A stretch of DNA of 64,000 bases from Ostrinia nubilalis (taxonomy: Eukaryota; Arthropoda; Insecta; Lepidoptera; Crambidae). The translations under genes were made by a program, and so were the position numbers. Below are positions 29,805 through 37,990 of this stretch, in pieces (the stretch's first letter is position 1; each line of letters starts with the position of its first letter). The DNA is taken from positions 11,800,501 to 11,864,500 of the forward strand of contig NC_087098.1 of NCBI RefSeq assembly GCF_963855985.1, in the 5' to 3' direction. Under the pieces are notes generated by a model. The model saw only the letters and a program-made list of their open reading frames with translations. It made no database searches and was not told the origin of the DNA.

Positions 29805-32800
29805 TTAAAATAATATAGACACTAAGTCTGCCTTTTTCAGAAAAGCGGAGAAAACTGGCTCTCTATACTTTGCTTTGTCTGTTTCATTGCTTGGTAGTTC
29901 ATGATCTGAAATAATTAGAGAAGAAATAAAAAACAACAATTAAAGTACCTAAATTCAGAAACTTGTACAAAGTTGTGTATTTCCATGGACACTTTAATGA
30001 ACACACTATAATTTATATTTTTTATGAGCTATCAAAACACAAATTTCCATGCATTTTGCTTATCAAAGTGAACCTATGATGTCTTTAGTTCGATAAGTAA
30101 CTCAAGCGAATTACTTCTTTTAATTTCAAAGTTTGCTTTATTTGTTTAAAAGTTCATCAATTTGTTGTAATTATCATAAATATACGAACCTTTGAAAACA
30201 AGAGTTACATCATTTGCAGTCATGTGAGTTTCATCGCGAATTTCTTTGTAATTTTCACCAATATCAGCTGTTACGTTGACGGATTCATTTTCTGAAAAAA
30301 TCGTAATAACCCATTTGATAGCCCACTGTGTGATTTAAAATAGCAATTATGTAGCCTTATGCCTTGAGGCGAATCAAAAAGTTAACAGAAATGTATTTAG
30401 TTGTATCTCCATTTATTTTATAAATGTATTTCTTTATGATGGTAGTGGATTAAAAATATACATACAACAGTGGTATAATAATGGTCTTAATAATATATTT
30501 ATATTATTTTATTACCCCATCTTACTAGGTGTATTATGAGATCATTTACTCACCATAAATAATTTCACATTTTCCATAACCGTTTTCATCAACATCAGTC
30601 GGACAGATTTTTGATTTGTATTGCACCACCACTCGCGGACAGTTCATAGTGAAGTTTAATTTGGTATCTGAATTATTTTTCCAACTGACATCGTACCTAA
30701 AAATTCAAAAAATGTGTTATTATTAAAAATACAAAAGAAAACATGCAGAAAGATTCCATAAGGCCTTCTGTCAACATTGGAATTTAACCACAAAGTAACC
30801 GACTGTTTGCTGTACAACTACCAAAACATAGTAATGCTGTTAACATTGTTGTTAGGAGACTTAGGTCAGATGATGGTAGGTCTAAGTAGCCAGGGACTTT
30901 GGTAACCTTTACCACTAACCAAATGGAGCAGATCATAAAGGTAGCAGGAAGGCGCTGGACGCAGGCCGCTACCAACCGGGCAACATGGAAAGTATTGGGG
31001 GAGGCCTATGTTCAGCGTGGACGTCCTGTGGCTTAGATGATGATAATGAAATGGAGCAGAAAATGTTTTTCTCGCTGGGGATCGATCCCGAAACTTACGG
31101 GTTTGAGGTAGGTCTTTGCAATAGACTACAAAGGTTCTGCAACCGATAGCACATCATACTTACTAAACAATTTTGTAGCAAAATCGCTGCTATTACAACT
31201 GAATAAGGGGCGACGTTATTTACCTTGATGTTTACATTTTATATACAGCTTATACAGGGTGTCCCAAAAACAATGGATAACCCTGTAACCATCAATAGGC
31301 CTCGCCATGGTCTCCCTAACATCCAATTTTGACCCCAGTAAAAATATCACCGATTTCAAGATTTTCAAGTTTTTGTGCATTTTTAGAAAATTGCCACCTG
31401 CGATTACTTTTTCTCATGCCATTTCTACAAATGAGGATACTTTTCAATCTAGTTTTTTTCCTTATCACAAGGGATAGTTGGTCTATCAAAAGAAAAGATT
31501 AAAGTTCAACAAACTAGTTTAAAAGTATGAAAATTTTAAGAAATTGCAGAGAAGAAGGAAAAATTAATTCATTGTCTTGCACTTTTGATCAGCCATTGTG
31601 TAAAAAAAATGTAAGAAGACTATCGTGCCCATTACCTTAAAAACTTTCTTGGTTAATTGAGATTCTAAAAAGGTATCACAAGCCTATGTATTCTGTATTA
31701 TTTTTATGTTATGGCCACTTGAATAGCAACTAGTATGAAAACTGCAATATGAGTTTTTCTCGTAATAGTTAAACTAGGACTGCATAGTGGCATTAAATAC
31801 AAATGGATAATTTTTAGCGTAGGAATTTTAATAAAGCAACATTTAATCATCATCATCATTTCAGCCATAGGACGTCCACTGCTGAACATAGGCCTGTACC
31901 CCAATGATTTTCATAATGACCGCTTGGTAGCGGCCTGCATCCAGCACCTTCCTGCTTACCTTTATGAGGTCGTCGGTCCACTTTGTAGGTGGACGTCCTA
32001 CGATGCGCTTTCCGGTACGTAGCCTCCACTTTAACCCTGCTGCCTCAGTTCTGCAAACTACTGTGCCCTGCCCATTGCCACTTTAGCTTGCTGATCCGTC
32101 GAGGTATGTCAGCGACTTTAGGTCGTTTACGGATCTCCTAATTTCTGATACGATTTCGTAAAGAAACCCGAGCATAGCCCCTTCCATAGCACGCTGTCCA
32201 AAAAATCCACGTTTCCGAGCCGTGTATTATCACGGGTATCTGTCTAAAGGCACATTTATAAGGTTTAAAACAAAAATTAAGTAATCACAAAAACGCAGAA
32301 CGGACGGCCAATGGGGCAACAGGGTTAAAGTGGAGGCTACGTACCGGAAAGCGCATCGTAGGACGTCCACCTACAAAGTGGACCGACGACCTCATAAAGG
32401 TAAGCAGGAAGGTGCTGGATGCAGGCCGCTACCAAGCGGTCATTATGAAAATCATTGGGGTACAGGCCTATGTTCAGCAGTGGACGTCCTATGGCTGAAA
32501 TGATGATGATGATTAAATGTTGCTTTATTAAAATTCCTACGCTAAAAATTATCCATTTGTATTTAATGCCACTATGCAGTCCTAGTTTAACTATTACGAG
32601 AAAAACTCATATTGCAGTTTTCATACTAGTTGCTATTCAAGTGGCCATAACATAAAAATAATACAGAATACATAGGCTTGTGATACCTTTTTAGAATCTC
32701 AATTAACCAAGAAAGTTTTTAAGGTAATGGGCACGATAGTCTTCTTACATTTTTTTTACACAATGGCTGATCAAAAGTGCAAGACAATGAATTAATTTTT

Positions 32801-33958
32801 CCTTCTTCTCTGCAATTTCTTAAAATTTTCATACTTTTAAACTAGTTTGTTGAACTTTAATCTTTTCTTTTGATAGCCCAACTATCCCTTGTGATAAGGA
32901 AAAAAACTAGATTGAAAAGTATCCTCATTTGTAGAAATGGCATGAGAAAAAGTAATCGCAGGTGGCAATTTTCTAAAAATGCTCAAAAACTTAAAAATCT
33001 TGAAAACGGTGATATTTTTACTGGGGTCAAAATTGGACGTTAGGGAGACCATGGCGAGGCCTATCGATGGTTACAGGGTTATCCATTGTTTTTGGGACAC
33101 CCTACTAGGTAGGTAATTTGAAACAGGAAAAACTAGATATAAATGTCTTACACAACGTGTTCACCCGTACAGTTCTTGATTCCAGTGATAGTGGCATTCT
33201 CTAAAACATATTCTTTACCAGATATTTCAGATGTTATTTCATCCTCGTGTATTTCATCGGTAGTATTAATGTAGAATGTGTACACATTTATAGAAATCAC
33301 TTCCCGTGAGTAATCTACATTGAAAGTTTCTATGTCTTCTTCTTCCGATGTGTTTGCTGATAAAAGATAGGTACATGTAGAGTAAGAGAGTAATTACAGT
33401 CTTCCAGTGATTTGGCCCAACTGTAGCTTGGTCCACGGGCCAAGTCGCTGGAGTGATTTTTTAAATATTTTTTCTTCCAGTAACTGGGCCCATCTTCAAT
33501 GTAATATTAATAAATTAAACACCAAATCAACAAAAATATACCCTAAAATCTTAGTAGATTTAGCCCGAGGACCAACCTAAAAGTGGGCCAGGTCACTGAA
33601 AGACTCAGTAAATAAGAGCACTATGAAATTTTTGTAGTTATGTATTTATTTTTCTTAAGATTTGATTTTTAAGCATTATTTCTTTGGCACTGTACAATAC
33701 ATAGGTAAATTGCAATAAAAATAGTTTTTAATTTCTTACAATGGGTCACCACTTTGCTGTTAACAATTTATTTATATCAATTCCTAATGATAACATAGAT
33801 GTGATTCCTATAAACCACATAGAGCACAGGTTATTATCCTATGAATAAGAAGGAAACCCTTATGGTTTCTTTATCAATTTTTATATAAAAACATACTTAC
33901 TTGTGTGGACATATAACAATCCAACAAAAACAAACATGAACAGTTTTTTGTCACCCAT
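29805..33958 (-). CDS. Gene F: divergent, sequon-rich secreted protein (JHBP/takeout-derived)
   Basis: 202 aa from exons 33901-33958, 33152-33356, 30554-30696, 30190-30291 and 29805-29905, all GT-AG (exon 4 donor GTTCGT), phases 1-2-1-1. Signal peptide MGDKKLFMFVFVGLLYVHT. The mature protein lacks the N-terminal Cys pair of JHBP proteins. Exon 2 has INTTDEIHEDEI and ends ATITGIKNCTGE, where genes A-E have GL(K/R)xC. Exon 3 has MNCPRVVV plus two more Cys (KIC and GKCEIIY). Exon 4 has ENESVNVTAD. Exon 5 is short, with PVFSAFLKKADL. Nine N-x-S/T sequons are present. A CATAAAG element about 64 nt upstream of ATG could serve as a weak TATA box. I recognise no named family for this sequence; descent from JHBP/takeout is inferred from gene structure, position and the shared motif. 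Function unknown; secreted glycoprotein predicted. Intron 2 is expanded by a large palindrome. Confidence 0.85.
30925..31050 (+). mobile_element. RTE LINE 3' fragment
   Basis: AGATCATAAAGGTAGCAGGA, GGCGCTGGACGCAGGCCGCT and TTGGGGGAGGCCTATGTTCA, then a GATGATGATAATG tail: the 3' end of the element seen at 6.7 kb. Intron 2 of gene F. Confidence 0.85.
31253..33106. mobile_element. 1.85 kb palindrome (foldback-type element) with CAGGGTGTCCC ends
   Basis: The left arm 31253-32039 is the reverse complement of the right arm 32320-33106, centre at about 32179.5, with a 280-bp spacer. A 201-nt stretch at 31704-31904 is matched identically at 32455-32655; a few substitutions appear further out, such as CATCAATAGG against CATCGATAGG. 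Outer ends are TACAGGGTGTCCCAAAAACA and its complement, the end type of the MITE at 39433. Each arm carries an RTE 3' end with its ATGATGATGAT tail: left copy minus (about 31846-32270), right copy plus (about 32301-32512). The right arm ends about 45 bp from the exon 2 donor of gene F. Confidence 0.93.
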
Positions 33959-34457
33959 GTTTAACGTTTACACACTTCAACGCGTTGAAGGATAATGCCA
34001 CACCATTGGCACCTTTGGTTCTTTATGTAGGTATAGTACAAAAAACTTGATTCCTATGAATTATTAATAATACTCTACAAATAACACATTAGAAAACTTC
34101 AGACAATATAGAGCCATCGTAGAAGTTATTTTTGCTATTAATTTATTGTGTCGTGGTATACATACAATGATGGCAATAGTGAAAATATCATTTTATTAAG
34201 CAATATTTAAGTAGTATTTATAAAACTGATGAAAATTAAAAATATTTTTAAGAAAACAAAGTTTTATAAAATTGAGACTTTTTTTTTAAATACAATATCT
34301 GTAGAAAACAATACCTACATCATATAATTTTATTTTCGGAGGAAATGTTTGTCTATTGAAATACTGAAGAATATTTAAAAAGGAATCGACAATTACAATA
34401 CGGTGATTAATTTGTATTATTTTTATGAAAAATATCACAAAACTGACTTAAATGCTT

Positions 34458-36766
34458 TTAAAAAAATTCATGTACTAGCAAATCTGCTTTTTTCAGGAAA
34501 GCCGCAAGTATTGGGTATTGCAGCTGTTTTTTAAGAGACGCGCGGTTTGATGGAGGTGGTCCGCCTGAAACAATATTTATAGTATTATCATCACTGTAAT
34601 AATAATAGTAAATAACTACAGGGTGTGGCGGCTGCCGCATGTACTTGGTGGTGTAGCGGGGTACGCGGGGGTGGTGCGGGCGGTAACAAGCGCCGTCCCG
34701 AAAGTTTTAGGAGATGTATGAAAAAAGTTTTACCAATAAAGTAATAGATTAAATTTTATTTACATTTTTCTTGTAATTACTTTCATGTGATTATTATTAA
34801 CATTCAAAACAATGATAACTGTACTGCTTTTTTGTTCATTCATCATCATTTAGGCCGGCTAGGATTCGCACCATGATAAAATCTTAACGATGATTTTAGA
34901 CGACAAATGTATGGGCTTATTGCGTAATTGTTAAAATGCATCGATAAAAGTTTATCTTGGCACACATCCTAGGCCTACTGATGTTCGCATATCATTGTCC
35001 TTTAGTCACCTTTTACAACATTACGGGAAGAGTGGAAGTGGTTGTATTTTACTCTGCCTGAACTATACGGAACAGTTTAGTTTTATTTCAATTGCAGGTA
35101 GTACTTAAAAAGGAGGACCCTTGAAAAGGAGGCTGACAATATTCACTGAGTTTCTTGTGCTGCTTCTTCTCAGCACTAGCCAATTTATTGTCCCGAAGCG
35201 GTGGTAGGGTTAATACTGGCACGAGTAAAAGTGCTTTTAAAAAAAAGCCTATTCGCAAAAATAAATGAGTTTTATGAGTTTTTATATGACTTACCGTCTG
35301 TAGAAATAAAAGTTAAATTTTCTGCTCTCACATGTAAAGCGCCAAAATCTGGTTCTTGATAACCTTCAATTACATCGGCTGTGACGTGCACAGTTTCGTT
35401 TTCTGCAATATGAAATAAATAATAATTTATAGCATTTGATTTTTAAATTAATGTTGATGGCATCAACTTATCACATTTTATTTAGGCGAGCTTAGGTACA
35501 ACATGTCGTACCTTAAATCAAACCGAGCTGAAAGTTTGCTCAAATTGGGAATGGAACCCGGGAATTCGGTTTCTAAGACAGCTGACAATCATACCACTAG
35601 ATTATAGAGGCGGTACATCACTATTTAACTTACCGTAAACAAATTCACATTTTTCGACAGTGTTGTTGACATTGTGCTTACAACTTTCAGACTCATATTC
35701 TGCTACTATGCGTGGGCAGTTTAATTTGAATTTCAATGCCTTGCCACGTCTGAAACAAATATTATCTAATATTAAGTTGAACAATAAAATGAAATAATGT
35801 AGTTTTATGTAATTAACGTAACTAAACAAAATAAATTCTTACGTGACGTTTTCCCCTGTGCAGTTTTTGAATCCAGATGCTGTGACATTTTGTATCGCAA
35901 ACTTGTCGCCTAATATTTCAGTCGATATTTCGTCTTCGTATATGACGTCTGTTGTGTTGATTACGAATTTATGAATTATTAGCCTGACCTCTATATTTGG
36001 GTAATTGTCTACCCCACGATACGGTGGAGGTATCGCAGATGCTGTAACAATATCAAAATATAGACAATGTTTGAAGAATCACCAAGAGTCAAGAATATGC
36101 CGATTTATTTATTTTGCTATTAAGAATTGCTGTGTGAAATGGTCCAAAGATATTTAAAATAAATGTATGCTTAAGCATAGCTCCATAGAAATTTTATAAT
36201 TTTCCCGACTTTGTAACTGCTTACATAAGCATTGTGAATTTATTGTACTAATAAATGTAATAACTTTTTTTATGCATAGCAAGGCAGATAATTGACCACA
36301 GTTGTAGCTTTTTTCATGTACAAAATATTGCCGACAGGTGGAGTTAAAGAGCGAATAGTTTCACAAACTTCTTAATATTCTGTACAGTCAGCGTCAAATA
36401 GTCCATGACACGCAAAGTAGCAAAGAGTTCGCAATACCTCTTTGATATAGATATTTAATTCTATGCAGTGCTTTTTTAATAAATAATGTAGAGTAACTAG
36501 CTACCAAACAGCTTAACTAGTAATAGGGAAGCAGTCTGGGATTTGATTGGAATATGGTTATGAACTTTTTTGCCACTTTGAGTGTCACGAACTAATTTGA
36601 CGCTGAGTGTATCTCAAATGACTTGTCTAATTTATTATCCAATAACTTGTGTAAAAGGTAAATTTCGGTATAAAATTCTGTGCACTTTCAGAAACAATTA
36701 TATTTAGGACTTACTTGAATAAAAACACAAAAATAAAGCCACCATGATCACCTTTGCTCGATACAT
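34458..36766 (-). CDS. Gene G: divergent, sequon-rich secreted protein (JHBP/takeout-derived)
   Basis: 193 aa from exons 36715-36766, 35843-36041, 35634-35749, 35295-35402 and 34458-34564, phases 1-2-1-1, GT-AG throughout. Signal peptide MYRAKVIMVALFLCFYS, close to that of gene H. Exon 2 begins with a proline-rich lead (SAIPPPYRG), then INTTDVIYEDEIS, and ends NVTASGFKNCTGENV. Exon 3 has FKLNCPRIVAEYESESC and EKCEFVY. Exon 4 has ENETVHVTAD and ENLTF. Exon 5 has YPILAAFLKKADLL. Seven N-glycosylation sequons and four mature cysteines (C-x16-C across exons 2/3, then two more). It lacks the N-terminal disulfide and the ENLFNG-like motif of ordinary members. Closest to gene H. Function unknown; secreted glycoprotein predicted. 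An upstream TATA element is shared with gene H. Confidence 0.87.
35110..35285 (+). mobile_element. LINE 3'-end remnant
   Basis: GCTTCTTCTCAGCACTAGCC and TTGTCCCGAAGCGGTGGTAG, ending in an AAATGAGTTTTATGAG tail; the same family as 60.3-60.44 kb. It abuts exon 4 of gene G within about 10 bp. Confidence 0.65.
36382..36611. mobile_element. TIR element (CAGTCAGCGTCAAATAGT) carrying an insert
   Basis: Ends TACAGTCAGCGTCAAATAGT and ACTAATTTGACGCTGAGTGTA are inverted complements. A shorter relative at 59289-59422 lacks about 95 bp present here, which include the inverted-repeat arm at 36484-36541. Intron 1 of gene G. Confidence 0.7.
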
Positions 36767-37489
36767 GTTTACGTATAATCACGTCAAAACGTAAAAGGAA
36801 AATGTATCAATATTCCTCTCTCGGCTCTTATAACAGGTTGGACAATTAGTTTTTAAATCTATATGAATATGTAAATGATGTCCGTTTGTTACGTTTTGAC
36901 GTGTAAACCTATACTTATAGCAAGAGATTTAGAATACGTAAGTATTCCTTTATTTAAACAGTATTTTGACTAAAGGAGCAAAATAAGGATAAAAACAACA
37001 ATAACAAGTCATTTATTGCAACACTTATAAAACTTATAAAAAACTTTAATGACTGCTAAAGTATTTAACTAATTTTAAATCAAATGTTGTCGTGTGTCGT
37101 GTACCTATGTTTATTTTTCCTAATAAGGATAAATAAAAAAGCTAAATATAGCTCATAGATTTTCAATTGTCTCAAACTGTGACACAGTTCACAGAAACAG
37201 AAATTTCAAATGGACGAAACCATATGATAAAGTCCGTTTAATGTACAGGTAAAACTCCACCTTTTAAGAAAACTGTGAAGCCTATCTCAAGTCCCATGGG
37301 TTATGTAACTTGATTGGTAGAAACATATATTTTCCCACTATAGCATCAGTCGATTGAGGATATATCAACAGAATATTATGTCAATAAATTAGTAAACATC
37401 TTATACATTTTCAAGATGGTTTACCCAGTCTGCTTCCCTATTACTAGTAAAGCTGTTTGGTAGCTAGTTACTCTACATTATTTATAAAA
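36484..37489. repeat. Inverted repeat pair flanking the promoter and exon 1 of gene G
   Basis: About 36484-36541 (GAGTAACTAGCTACCAAACA, AGGGAAGCAGTCTGGG) recurs as its reverse complement at about 37424-37489 (CCCAGTCTGCTTCCCTATTA, TGTTTGGTAGCTAGTTACTC). The arms are about 58-60 bp with few mismatches, and the roughly 880 bp between them holds exon 1 and the core promoter of gene G. Confidence 0.8.
36825..36832 (-). promoter_or_regulatory. TATA-like box of gene G
   Basis: TATAAGAG on the minus strand in the context CTGTTATAAGAGCCGAGAG, 59 nt above the start codon. The gene H promoter has CTGTTATAAGAGTCGGGA at the same distance. Confidence 0.55.
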
Positions 37490-37833
37490 TTAATGTTATA
37501 TTAATGTAACCTTGTTGGTGATCAAATAAATAAATAAATAAAATTAGAAACAAGACATTTTTAGTTGAATATGATTTATTTTAGGAGTAGAAACATTTTT
37601 CATCGTTAATTTAATTTTCAATATTCATTTCATTAGGCTGGTAACAAAGTAGGTACATAAATTATGAAATAATTTTATTTTCTTATTCAAGTTTAAAATA
37701 AATATACGAGTACATTAGAGCAAGTAACTGCACTTAGATGTACTGTTTTCCTTGTTTGGTCTTAAATCCATTATTTTATTTTATTTTTTATTTATGGCAC
37801 AACTGCAGAGAACAAACAATAACAATACATTAA
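37490..37833. other. Spacer upstream of gene G
   Basis: AT-rich, no exon or named element recognised. Confidence 0.4.
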
Positions 37834-37952
37834 GGCTGGGTTGCACCATCTCACTTAGACTTTAACAACGTCAAATATCTGTCCAATTCCATACAAAAAA
37901 CACTCGGTTTATCGTTATAGTCATTGTTAAAGTTAGGTGGTGCAACTCAGCC
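37834..37952. mobile_element. MITE family 1 copy
   Basis: Complete copy with ends GGCTGGGTTGCACCATCTCA and AGGTGGTGCAACTCAGCC, lying just downstream of the gene H stop codon. Confidence 0.85.
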
Positions 37953-37990
37953 TAATTAATTATATAAGTTGCATTGATAATTTACATGTT

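Noticed and set aside
31704..32655. Two identical 66-codon frames on opposite strands
   Set aside because: They are mirror copies within the palindrome and include the RTE tail (run of Met codons from ATG repeats); not genes.
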